This document shows positions 7,547 to 15,162 of a stretch of DNA of 35,961 nucleotides, piece after piece. The translations under genes and the position numbers were made by a program. How positions within the stretch are numbered: the first letter of the stretch is position 1; each line of letters opens with the position of its first letter. The DNA comes from Hyphomicrobiales bacterium (GTDB lineage: Bacteria; Pseudomonadota; Alphaproteobacteria; Rhizobiales; Rhizobiaceae). The stretch lies in the NCBI GenBank assembly GCA_012842935.1, contig DUSC01000076.1, positions 1 through 35,961 on the forward strand, given 5' to 3'. Under the pieces are notes generated by a model. It had not been told where the DNA came from. It searched no databases and was given only the letters and a program-made list of their open reading frames with translations.

Positions 7547-8416
7547 CTATTTCGCCGAGAGCATCCAGTTCAGCGTCTCGCGCCAGTCGGTCATGCGGAT
7601 CGGCGTGCCGTGAGAACCGGTCTCGAAGCGGACGAAGCGCGCCGGGTAATCGGGGGCCTTCTTCAGGATCGAGCGAAAGAAAGCCTCCTGCTGCTCGACC
7701 GGGAAGACCTTGTCGCGGCTGCCCTGGCCGAAGAATACGGGAACCCGCCGCTTGAAGGCGGGGCTGGCGAGGAAGGTCTCGTCCCAGTGCGAACCGAGCA
7801 GGAGCAGGCCCGAGAGCCGCGCCGCCACTTTCGTGTCGGCGGCGAGCTTCCAGCACAGGCCGCCGCCCATCGAGCCGCAGGCGACAAACACCTTTGCCCC
7901 TGGCGACTGGCCGGCGTAATGGTCGATCAGCGCGGCGATCTGCGCCGCGCCGCCGTCGCCGAAGTCGGGGAAATCGGGCGATAGGTAGAGCCCGCCGTTC
8001 TCCGCCATCAGGTTCTTGATGCGGTTGAAGTTGCCGCCGAAGGTGAAGTCGTCGACGCCCTGCCTGCGGCTGCCGCCCTGGCCGTGAAGATAGATCGTGA
8101 TCATCGACGCGCCGGCGGCCTTGCCCACCGCGACATGGGGAACCTTGCCTGCCGGCCCGTCGAGCACGAGGTCCTTCTGCAGCGAACGCACGCCGAGCGC
8201 GACGTACTTTCCCTGGACGCGGCGCTCGGGAATCTCGTCGCGCGCGTTGATGTCGCGCATCTCCTGATAGTCGACGACGCGGTAGGCGCCGCCTTCGTCC
8301 TCGGAAAGGACCGCCGGATAGGCGAACAGTTCGTCCTTGAACGGCGCGAGTTTTTCCGCCGCGGCGGGCAAGGCGGCGAAAAGGGTCAGCGCAGCGGCAA
8401 GGACGGTTCTGAGCAT
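7547..8416 (-). CDS. Secreted alpha/beta hydrolase
   Basis: A 289-residue protein with a signal peptide (about residues 1-20, cleavage after AAA). The hydrolase landmarks are HGQGG (oxyanion region), the nucleophile elbow ACGSMGGG, an acid in GQGSRDKVFP and a histidine in FETGSHGTP. The catalytic triad therefore appears complete, though the elbow starts with Cys-Gly-Ser. It is probably a periplasmic esterase; the substrate is unknown. The DUF1330 gene follows 9 bases downstream. It lies 82 bases downstream of the molybdenum-maturation operon on the same strand and may be read from it. Start choice: GGAA closely upstream of the ATG at 8416 and an intact signal peptide. Confidence 0.8.
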   Translation of the reverse strand: MLRTVLAAALTLFAALPAAAEKLAPFKDELFAYPAVLSEDEGGAYRVVDYQEMRDINARDEIPERRVQGKYVALGVRSLQKDLVLDGPAGKVPHVAVGKAAGASMITIYLHGQGGSRRQGVDDFTFGGNFNRIKNLMAENGGLYLSPDFPDFGDGGAAQIAALIDHYAGQSPGAKVFVACGSMGGGLCWKLAADTKVAARLSGLLLLGSHWDETFLASPAFKRRVPVFFGQGSRDKVFPVEQQEAFFRSILKKAPDYPARFVRFETGSHGTPIRMTDWRETLNWMLSAK

Positions 8417-8498
8417 GCGTTCCGTGCGTTCGGTTCAGTCGCGACTTATAGCGCCGATTGCGCCGCGGGTAAGGCGGGACCGGTCGGACCGACGCCGT

Positions 8499-10109
8499 TC
8501 AGTCCTGCAGCACGCCGCCGGCGCGGGCCATGGCGTCGGGCGTGTCGACGTCGACGAAGGCCGCCTCGCCGATCTCGACGTCGATGACGGTGGCGCCTTC
8601 GGCCTCGACGAGATGGCGGGCACCGGTGTCGCCTTCGAGGGCGGCCACCCCGGCAAACAGCGATCGCGGCAACACGACCGGGTTGCCGCGCTTGCCGCCA
8701 TGCGCGGCACGAACGATCGCGGTACCGCCGGCGGCGCGGAAGGCCTCGATCAGCCGGTCGAGGTCGTGCACCGACACGCCCGGCATGTCGCCGAGCACGA
8801 CCAGCGCGCCGGCAGCATCGGCGGGAAGCGCGGCAATGCCGGCCTTCAGCGACGAGGACAGGCCTTCGGCGTAGTCGGGATTGGCAACGATCGTGGCGCC
8901 GAGCCCGGCGGCCGCGGCAGCGACGCGGTCGGCCTGATGGCCGGTGACCAAGACCGTGCCGGCGGCGCGGCTGGCCGTCGCGCGCTCGGTGGTGACCCGG
9001 ACCAGCGGCTTGCCGTCGAACAGCGCCATCAGCTTGTTCGGCCCGCCCATTCGGCTCGACCGCCCGGCGGCGAGCACGACTGCGTAGACCTTCGCGGCGA
9101 GCGCCGGGCCGGTCGCCTCGCGCGGCTGCGGCCGTGTCGGTATTTCCATCAGGAGACCGCCCACCCCCATGCCGGCGATGTCGGCGGCTGAGACGTCGAG
9201 GCCGGCGACCAGGCGGTCGAGCACCCAGTCGAAGCCGTTCTCCTTCGGGCTGCGCGCGCAGCCCGGCGCGCCGAGCACGGGCCTGTCGCCCAGCCGGCCG
9301 AGGACGAGCAGGTTGCCCGGATCGACCGGCATGCCGGCGCGGAGGACCGTACCGCCTGCCGCCCGGATCGCGGCGGGAATGACGTCGTCGGGATCGCACA
9401 TCGCCGAGGCACCGAAGACGACGACCATGTCGCTGTCGCCCGCAAGGACGCGGATCGCCGCCTCCACCGCCGCCACGTCGTGCGCGGTGCGCCGCTCGCC
9501 GGAAAGTCGCGAGCCGGAGCGCGCCAGCCGCGCCTCGGTGATGCGCACGGTCTTGTCGAGAACGCTCGCCTTCAGGCCCGGCAGAACGGTCTGTATCAGG
9601 CCGACGCGGAAGGGTCGGAAGGCGTGGACGGCAAAGATGGTGCCGGCCGAAACGGCCGCGGCGGCGCGCGCCACGACATTCTCCGGCACGGCGAACGGGA
9701 TGATCTTCACCGTGGCGACCATCTGGCCCTCGGCCACGCGGGAAAGATCGGCAAGCGTCGCGATGGTGACGGCCGGATCGACGGCGTTGAAGGCGTCGAC
9801 GAGACCCTTGTCGACGGTGAACACGCCGGCAGCTGTGGCATGCAGGTTGACGCGGCCAGTGGCGGCCGGCTTCGCCTCGATTCCCGAGAAACGAAGCGCC
9901 TGCGCCAATCGCGTCGCCGCCGCGTCCTCGCCGACGTCGCCCGGCGACAGCACGGCAGCGATCACTTCGGAAACGCCGGCGGCGCGGAGGGCGGCGATGT
10001 CGTCCTTCGCCAGCACATGCGCCTTGCGTAGCCGCCGCTCGCCGGTGTCGACGGCGTGGGCGAGAATCGCGCCTTCGGCCTCGTTGAGCGCGACGGGACC
10101 GAACCTCAC
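8499..10109 (-). CDS. Molybdopterin-binding / MobA-like nucleotidyltransferase fusion
   Basis: A 536-residue two-domain protein. Residues 1 to about 330 resemble a MoaB/MogA-type molybdopterin-binding domain (VFGASAMCDPDDVIPAAIRA, GMPVDPGNLLVLGRLGDRP, GAPGCARSPKENGFDW). Residues about 340-536 form a MobA/MocA-like nucleotidyltransferase with LAAGRSSRMGGPNKLM (346-361) and VLGDMPGVS. Such fusions are found with XdhC proteins and are thought to attach or modify the nucleotide of molybdenum cofactor for xanthine-dehydrogenase/CO-dehydrogenase-type enzymes. The start is a GTG at 10109 that overlaps the upstream xdhC stop by four bases (GTGA), implying translational coupling. It is the last gene of the six-gene operon. 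Confidence 0.85.
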   Translation of the reverse strand: MRFGPVALNEAEGAILAHAVDTGERRLRKAHVLAKDDIAALRAAGVSEVIAAVLSPGDVGEDAAATRLAQALRFSGIEAKPAATGRVNLHATAAGVFTVDKGLVDAFNAVDPAVTIATLADLSRVAEGQMVATVKIIPFAVPENVVARAAAAVSAGTIFAVHAFRPFRVGLIQTVLPGLKASVLDKTVRITEARLARSGSRLSGERRTAHDVAAVEAAIRVLAGDSDMVVVFGASAMCDPDDVIPAAIRAAGGTVLRAGMPVDPGNLLVLGRLGDRPVLGAPGCARSPKENGFDWVLDRLVAGLDVSAADIAGMGVGGLLMEIPTRPQPREATGPALAAKVYAVVLAAGRSSRMGGPNKLMALFDGKPLVRVTTERATASRAAGTVLVTGHQADRVAAAAAGLGATIVANPDYAEGLSSSLKAGIAALPADAAGALVVLGDMPGVSVHDLDRLIEAFRAAGGTAIVRAAHGGKRGNPVVLPRSLFAGVAALEGDTGARHLVEAEGATVIDVEIGEAAFVDVDTPDAMARAGGVLQD

Positions 10110-10816
10110 GCCGCGTCGTCCCTGGCCGCTGTCTCGGCGCCGCGGGTGCGCAGCGCGCGGATCACCTGCGCCAGCACGGCGACGGCGATCTCGGCCGGGC
10201 TGGAGGCGCCGATGTCGATGCCGATCGGCGCGTGGATACGGCCGATCTGCTCGGGAGTCGCGCCCAGCGCCAGCAACCGCTCGACGCGGCGCGCATGCGT
10301 CTTGCGGCTGCCCAGCGCCCCGACATAGAAGCAACCGGCGTCGAGCGCCGCCTTCAGCGGAAAATCGTCGATCTTGGGGTCGTGGGTCACGGCCGCGACC
10401 GCCGTGTAGGCGTCGAGCGGCCGCGCCGCGAGCACGATTTCCGGCCACTCGGAATGGAGCGCGACGTCGGGAAAGCGCTCCTTCGTGGCAAACGCCGTAC
10501 GCGGATCGACGATCTCCATGTCGAAGCCGGCGATCGCCGCCATCGGCGCCAGCGCCTGCGTGATGTGCACGGCGCCGATCGCCACGAGGCGCGGCCGCGG
10601 CACATGCACGTTGAGGAAGACGCGCCTGCCCCCGGCCTCGACGGCGCCGGAAGTGCCGGACCGGAACGCCTTCGCAATCGCCTCGGCGAAGGCGGGCTCG
10701 ACCGCCTCGCCCTCGCGGACGACGCGCGCCGAACCGTCGGCAAGGTCGGTGATCAGGATCGCGGCGCGGCGGGCGCGGCGCTCCTCGTTGAGCAGTCGCA
10801 GCGCGGCGGCGTCCAT
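10106..10816 (-). CDS. XdhC family protein (C-terminal Rossmann type)
   Basis: A 236-residue protein containing the XdhC Rossmann domain: LVAIGAVHITQALAPMA, FDMEIVDPRTAFAT, AAVTHDPKIDDFPLKAAL, then YVGALGSRKTHARRVERL and HAPIGIDIGASSPAEIAVAV. XdhC proteins bind molybdenum cofactor and help its sulfuration and insertion into xanthine-dehydrogenase-type apoenzymes. Here the short XdhC_CoxI domain is in a separate upstream gene, so the two products probably act together. The start at 10816 lies only two bases after that gene's stop, and the next gene overlaps by four bases. An earlier in-frame ATG at 10861 would overlap the preceding gene and is less likely. Confidence 0.85.
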   Translation of the reverse strand: MDAAALRLLNEERRARRAAILITDLADGSARVVREGEAVEPAFAEAIAKAFRSGTSGAVEAGGRRVFLNVHVPRPRLVAIGAVHITQALAPMAAIAGFDMEIVDPRTAFATKERFPDVALHSEWPEIVLAARPLDAYTAVAAVTHDPKIDDFPLKAALDAGCFYVGALGSRKTHARRVERLLALGATPEQIGRIHAPIGIDIGASSPAEIAVAVLAQVIRALRTRGAETAARDDAA

Positions 10817-10818
10817 GG

Positions 10819-11157
10819 TCAGCTCACGCGCTCGACATAGACCTTGATGCGGCCGCCGCACGAGAGGCCCACCTGCCAGGCCGTCTCGTCGGCGACGCCG
10901 AACTCGAGCATCCTCGGCGCGCCGGAGGAAATCACGTCCATGGCTTCAGTCACCACCGCGCCTTCGACGCAGCCGCCCGACACGGAGCCCTGGAAATTGC
11001 CCTCGGCGTCGATGACCAGATGGCTGCCGACCGGCCGCGGCGCCGAGCCCCAGGTCTCGACCACGGTCGCGACTGCGACCCTGCGGCCCTCGTCGAGCCA
11101 GCCCTCCGCGATGGCGAGCGGATCGCGCGCCTCGTCGATCGTGTTGCCCTGCTGCAT
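10819..11157 (-). CDS. XdhC/CoxI N-terminal-type protein
   Basis: A 112-residue protein with the XdhC_CoxI signature: GRRVAVATVVETWGSAPRPV, GSHLVIDAEGNFQGSVSGGC, VEGAVVTEAM and a final GLSCGGRIKVYVE. The conserved cysteines in SGGCVEG and LSCGG are both present. The family binds molybdenum cofactor during maturation of molybdenum hydroxylases. The start at 11157 is chosen for its GGAGGAG eight bases upstream; the frame is open back to 11238, inside the upstream gene. It precedes the Rossmann-type XdhC by two bases and follows the VWA gene by 53 bases. Confidence 0.85.
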   Translation of the reverse strand: MQQGNTIDEARDPLAIAEGWLDEGRRVAVATVVETWGSAPRPVGSHLVIDAEGNFQGSVSGGCVEGAVVTEAMDVISSGAPRMLEFGVADETAWQVGLSCGGRIKVYVERVS

Positions 11158-11210
11158 GGTCGCGTCTCCTCCGTCACCGTGCCCTTGGCGAGGATGCCGG
11201 TCTAATATGG

Positions 11211-12452
11211 TCACGCACTGCCCCTTCCGCCAAGCCATCGCCGCGGATCGGTCCCGGACCCGCCGGCGACACCGAGCGCGGCGCAGAGGTCGGCCAGCGC
11301 TTCCAGATTATGCACCGGGCGGAACTCGTCGACATGCGGCAGCATCGCGCGCACCCCCCTTGCCCGCGCCTCGAAGCCGTCGAAGCGCAGGAGCGGGTTC
11401 AGCCAGATCAGTCGCCGGCAGGACTTGTGCAGCCGCTCCATCTCCTCCGACAGGCCGGTCACCTCGTCGCGCTCGAGCCCGTCGGTGATGAGCAGCACGA
11501 CGGCGCCCTGCGACAGGACGCGACGCGACCATTTCCGGTTGAACTCCGCGAGCGTGTCGCCGATGCGGGTGCCGCCCGACCAGTCCTTCACCGCCGTCGA
11601 GCAGTCGGCGAGCGCCTCGTCGGGGTCGCGGTGGCGCATCTGCCGCGTCAGGTTGGTCAATCTGGTGCCGAAGACGAAGGTGTGCACGCGCCGCCGTTTC
11701 TCGGCCAGCGCATGAAGGAAATGCAGGAAAATACGCGTGTACTGGCTCATCGACCCTGAAATGTCGGCGAGCACCACCAGCGGCGGGTGCACCTCGCGCG
11801 GCGAGCGGAATTTCGGCAGGATCAGCGCGCCGCCGGTGCGCAGCGACGAGCGCATCATGGCGCGCGGGTCCGGCCGCCTTCCGTGCGGGTCGGGGCGGTG
11901 GCGGCGTGTCTTCACGGTGTCGAACGGAAGCCGGAGCGCGGCAATCGCCGCGCGCGCCTCGGCCAGCTCGGCGGCCGTCATCTGGGCGAAATCCTTGCCG
12001 CGCAGCACCTCCTTGCCCGAGACGGTGAAGCGGGCGTCGACCTCGACTTCCGGGATCTCCTGCGGCCGCTGGTTCTTCTGGTGGCCCTCGAACATCGCCG
12101 CCGAGACGCGCGATTCGGCAGCGCGCGGCTTTTCCTTCTCGCGCTGGTCGAGGGCGACAGGCGAGAACATGGCGAGCAGCTTCTCGATCAGCTCCCGCGA
12201 CTTCCAGAAGAGACGGAACGCCTCGTCGAAGACGGCATGGTCCTCGCGGCGGGTGACGAGCACGGCATGCAGCGTCCAGTAGAAGTCGTCGCGGTTGCCG
12301 ATGCCGGCGGCGAGCACGGCCTCGATGGCATCCTTCACCGCGGCGGGACCGACGCGCATCCCGGCCTTGCGCAGGGCGCGGGCGAAATAGACGATGTTGT
12401 CGGCGATGCGGCCGTCGGCGCGGGCGACCGCGGCGTCGGATACGGTCGCCAC
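11211..12452 (-). CDS. CoxE-like VWA domain protein
   Basis: A 413-residue protein with an N-terminal helical region (VYFARALRKAGMRVGPAAVK), a charged middle and a C-terminal von Willebrand A domain with the MIDAS motif DISGSMS (230-236), a GGTRIGD threonine site and LLITDGLERDE. This arrangement is the CoxE family, which works with a MoxR-type ATPase (CoxD) in activating aerobic CO dehydrogenase and related molybdenum hydroxylases, probably as a chaperone pair that acts on the active site. The MoxR gene ends 4 bases before this start, consistent with a coupled pair. No signal peptide is visible, so it is cytoplasmic. Confidence 0.85.
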   Translation of the reverse strand: MATVSDAAVARADGRIADNIVYFARALRKAGMRVGPAAVKDAIEAVLAAGIGNRDDFYWTLHAVLVTRREDHAVFDEAFRLFWKSRELIEKLLAMFSPVALDQREKEKPRAAESRVSAAMFEGHQKNQRPQEIPEVEVDARFTVSGKEVLRGKDFAQMTAAELAEARAAIAALRLPFDTVKTRRHRPDPHGRRPDPRAMMRSSLRTGGALILPKFRSPREVHPPLVVLADISGSMSQYTRIFLHFLHALAEKRRRVHTFVFGTRLTNLTRQMRHRDPDEALADCSTAVKDWSGGTRIGDTLAEFNRKWSRRVLSQGAVVLLITDGLERDEVTGLSEEMERLHKSCRRLIWLNPLLRFDGFEARARGVRAMLPHVDEFRPVHNLEALADLCAALGVAGGSGTDPRRWLGGRGSA

Positions 12453-12456
12453 CGCC

Positions 12457-13386
12457 TTACTCCGCCGCCGCGAGTTCCGCCTTCACCTCTTTCAGGATGC
12501 GGCGGCCCTCGCCCTGCTCGATCCGCGCGATGTCGTCCTGGTATTTCAGGATGACGCCGATCGTGTCGGAAACGGTTTCGGGATCGAGCGCGACCTTGTC
12601 GAGCTCGGTCAGCGCACCGGCCCAGTCGATGGTCTCGGCGACCCCGGGAACCTTGAACAGATCGATCTCGCGCAGCTTCTGGATGAAGCGCACCACCTCC
12701 GCCGAAAGCCGGGCGTTGGCCTGCGGCACCTTGCGCCGTACGATCTCCAGCTCGCGCTCGGCCGTGGGATAGTCCACCCAGTGGTAGAGGCAGCGCCGCT
12801 TCAGCGCGTCGTGAATCTCGCGTGTGCGGTTGGTGGTGATGATGACGATCGGCGGCTCGGCAGCCCGGATCGTGCCCAGTTCAGGCACCGTCACCTGGAA
12901 GTCGGAAAGGATTTCCAGGAGAAACGCCTCGAAAGCCTCGTCGGTGCGGTCGAGCTCGTCGATGAGGAACACCGGCGCTTCGCCGGGCAGGCCGGTGAGC
13001 GCCTCGAGAACCGGGCGGCGGATCAGGTACTTTTCGGAGAAGACGTTCTTCTCCATCAGGTCGCGGTCGGTCTGGCCGGCGGCCTCGTCCATCCGGATCT
13101 CGATCATCTGGGCGGCATAGTTCCACTCGTAGACCGCCGAGGAGACGTCCAGTCCTTCGTAACACTGCAGGCGGATCAGCCGGCGGCCGAGCGAGGACGC
13201 CAGCACTTTGGCGATCTCGGTCTTGCCGACGCCGGCCTCGCCCTCGAGGAACAGCGGCCGTTTCATGCGCAGGCTGAGGTAGAGCACGGTTGCGAGCGCG
13301 CGGTCGGCGACGTAGTCGGCGCTGGCGAGCAATGCCAGCGTCTCGTCGATCGACTGGGGCACGGGGCGCGGTTTGGGCTCGGCCAT
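12457..13386 (-). CDS. MoxR-family AAA+ ATPase (CoxD-like)
   Basis: A 309-residue AAA+ ATPase with Walker A GEAGVGKT (49-56), Walker B VFLIDELDR (139-147), sensor-1 IITTNRTREI, and the arginine-finger region ALKRRCLYHWVDYP. This sequence type is CoxD-like, the MoxR subgroup paired with CoxE. In carboxydotrophs CoxD and CoxE are needed to build the sulfur/copper part of the CO dehydrogenase active site; in other bacteria the pair matures related molybdenum enzymes. It lies 20 bases after the flavin reductase gene and 4 bases before the VWA gene. Confidence 0.88.
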   Translation of the reverse strand: MAEPKPRPVPQSIDETLALLASADYVADRALATVLYLSLRMKRPLFLEGEAGVGKTEIAKVLASSLGRRLIRLQCYEGLDVSSAVYEWNYAAQMIEIRMDEAAGQTDRDLMEKNVFSEKYLIRRPVLEALTGLPGEAPVFLIDELDRTDEAFEAFLLEILSDFQVTVPELGTIRAAEPPIVIITTNRTREIHDALKRRCLYHWVDYPTAERELEIVRRKVPQANARLSAEVVRFIQKLREIDLFKVPGVAETIDWAGALTELDKVALDPETVSDTIGVILKYQDDIARIEQGEGRRILKEVKAELAAAE

Positions 13387-13406
13387 GGGGTCTCCGGGGA
13401 TCGCGC

Positions 13407-13910
13407 TCAGTCGTGCCTGAGAAGCTGGTAGCCGCGGTCGTGGTAGATCAGCGGCGAAAGGTTATCGCCGATGCTCAACCCTGTCACCTTGCCAAAAAGA
13501 ACACGATGGGTGGCGAGTTCCTTGGTGTCGATGATCTCGCAGTCGAAGGTGGCGAGCGCACCGGCGAGCACCGGCGCGCCGGTGGACAGCGTCGTCCATG
13601 CGCCGAGCGCGAAGCGCTCGTCCGGGGGAAGCCCCGTCTGGCCGGAGAAGGCGGCGGCAACCGGCTGCTGCGCGGCCGACAGCGTGTTCAGGGCGAAGTT
13701 GCCGTTGGCCACGAAGGCATCGTTGCGGACGTTCTGCCGGTTGAGGCAGACCAGCACGATCGGCGGATTGTCGGAGACCGAGCAGGCGGCGATCACGGTG
13801 GCGCCGCGCCGCCCGCCGGGTCCGTCGGTGGTGACGATATGGACTGCCCCGGCAAACCGGCTCATCGCGTCGCGATAGGCCGCCCCCTCGATGTCGTTCT
13901 TCTTGAGCAC
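13407..13910 (-). CDS. Flavin reductase (RutF/HpaC-like)
   Basis: A 167-residue FMN-binding split-barrel protein: AYRDAMSRFAGAVHIVTTDG, RRGATVIAACSVSDNPPIVL, VCLNRQNVRNDAFVANGNFA, ALNTLSAAQQPVAAAFSG and a terminal SPLIYHDRGYQLLR. The family reduces free FMN or FAD with NAD(P)H for a partner monooxygenase; none is visible here. Its place as first gene of the molybdenum-maturation operon suggests it supplies electrons or reduced flavin to that system, which is inference. A GTG start at 13910 with GGGAA seven bases upstream is preferred, since it leaves the usual dozen residues before the conserved AYRDAM motif. Confidence 0.8.
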   Translation of the reverse strand: MLKKNDIEGAAYRDAMSRFAGAVHIVTTDGPGGRRGATVIAACSVSDNPPIVLVCLNRQNVRNDAFVANGNFALNTLSAAQQPVAAAFSGQTGLPPDERFALGAWTTLSTGAPVLAGALATFDCEIIDTKELATHRVLFGKVTGLSIGDNLSPLIYHDRGYQLLRHD

Positions 13911-13936
13911 CCGTAAATTCCCGCTGTTTCGTCCCC

Positions 13937-13964
13937 TATATAGAGACGCGGCACCGCCCGGCAA
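13937..13964 (-). promoter_or_regulatory. Candidate sigma70-type promoter of the molybdenum-maturation operon
   Basis: On the minus strand, TTGCCG (13964-13959) and TATATA (13942-13937) are separated by 16 bases, about 27 bases before the GTG start. TATATA stands out in a GC-rich context. Confidence 0.5.
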
Positions 13965-14090
13965 ACAGCGCGACATTGTGACAAGCGAAGAATCGTCGGT
14001 TGCGCGGCAAGGCACCACCCTTTACCTGTTGCCCGGCCGGGGCATGGCCCCGCAGCGCATGAATGGACGCGCCTCCTGCACAGGTCCCGG

Positions 14091-15155
14091 ATGAAGCCGC
14101 TTCGCATCCTTCCGATCCTCGTCGCCGTGGCTGCGGCCTGCGGCGGCGCCGGGGCGCAGGAAATGCGCGCGGGCATCGTCGCGCCGCTCTCCGGCGCTTC
14201 GGCGATCCTGGGAAGGCAGGTCGAGGCCGGCGCCCGGCACGCAGCTGCGGCCGCCGGGATCGCGGTCGAGGTGGTCGACGACGCCTGCACGGCCGAAGGC
14301 GGCGCCGATGCAGCTAAGAAGCTTTCCGCGGCAAAGGTGCGTGTAGTGGTTGGATTCCTCTGCACGGAGGCGGTCGAGGCGGCACTGCCGATCCTGAAAG
14401 ATGCGAAAATCCCGGTGATCACGCCCGGCGTCCGCACCGACAGCCTGACCGACCGGCGCAAGAAGACCGGCTGGCCCGTCTTCCGCCTGGCGCCGCGCGC
14501 CGACGCCGAGCGCGCCGCCGTCTCGGCTCTGCTGCCGGCGCTGTGGCGCACGGAACTGTTCGCCATCGTCGACGACGGCACGATCTACGGCCGCGAACTC
14601 GCCGAGAGCCTGCGCCTCGCCGTCGAGCATGCCGGGTTGAAGCCGGTGTTCGTCGACACGTTCCGCCCGCAGCTCGACAACCAGATCGGCCTCGTCGGCC
14701 GGCTGCGCAAGGCCGGCGCGACCCATGTCTTCATCGGCGGCGACCGCGACGACATCGCCATCGTCGGCCGTGACGCCGCCGAGCTCGGCGTGCCCCTGAC
14801 GATCGCCGGCGGCGAGTCCCTGCGCGCGGCGGGCGAAATCCCGCTCGCCCAGGGCACGCTGATGATCGGCCTGCCGGAATGGGCCGACGACGCCGACGCC
14901 GCGCTGCTTGCGGCGCTGGCGGAGGAGAAGATCGTGCCTGAGGGCTACGTGCTGCCGGCGCACGCGGCGATGGAGGTCGCCGCCGCAGCCTTGAAGAACG
15001 CTGGCGACGGCAGCGTTGCCGATGCGCTCGCCGCCGGCAAATTCGCAACCGCCCTCGGCGAAATCGCCTTCGACGACAAGGGCGACCTCGCCCGAAGTCT
15101 GTATCGATTGTTCCGCTTCGACGGCACGCGCTTCGTCGCCGCGGACGTGGAGTAG
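14091..15155 (+). CDS. Periplasmic ABC substrate-binding protein (branched-chain amino acid type)
   Basis: A 354-residue protein with a signal peptide (residues 1-22, cleavage near GAGA-QE) followed by a Peripla_BP_6 fold: MRAGIVAPLSGASAILGRQV, VVDDACTAEGGADAAKKLSA, VRVVVGFLCTEAVEAALPIL, FAIVDDGTIYGRELAESL and LVGRLRKAGATHVFIGGDRD. Such proteins deliver amino acids, amides or aromatic compounds to Liv-type ABC transporters. No permease or ATPase gene is nearby, so it is an orphan or pairs with a distant transporter. The P1 peptidase gene follows 7 bases later, suggesting the ligand may be a peptide, amide or beta-amino compound; that link is inference. Confidence 0.85.
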   Translation: MKPLRILPILVAVAAACGGAGAQEMRAGIVAPLSGASAILGRQVEAGARHAAAAAGIAVEVVDDACTAEGGADAAKKLSAAKVRVVVGFLCTEAVEAALPILKDAKIPVITPGVRTDSLTDRRKKTGWPVFRLAPRADAERAAVSALLPALWRTELFAIVDDGTIYGRELAESLRLAVEHAGLKPVFVDTFRPQLDNQIGLVGRLRKAGATHVFIGGDRDDIAIVGRDAAELGVPLTIAGGESLRAAGEIPLAQGTLMIGLPEWADDADAALLAALAEEKIVPEGYVLPAHAAMEVAAAALKNAGDGSVADALAAGKFATALGEIAFDDKGDLARSLYRLFRFDGTRFVAADVE

Positions 15156-15162
15156 GAATTTC

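Noticed and set aside
11158-11238. A longer start for the XdhC/CoxI gene at 11238
   Set aside because: It would overlap the preceding VWA gene by 28 bases and lacks a ribosome binding site, while 11157 has a strong one and leads directly into the conserved part.
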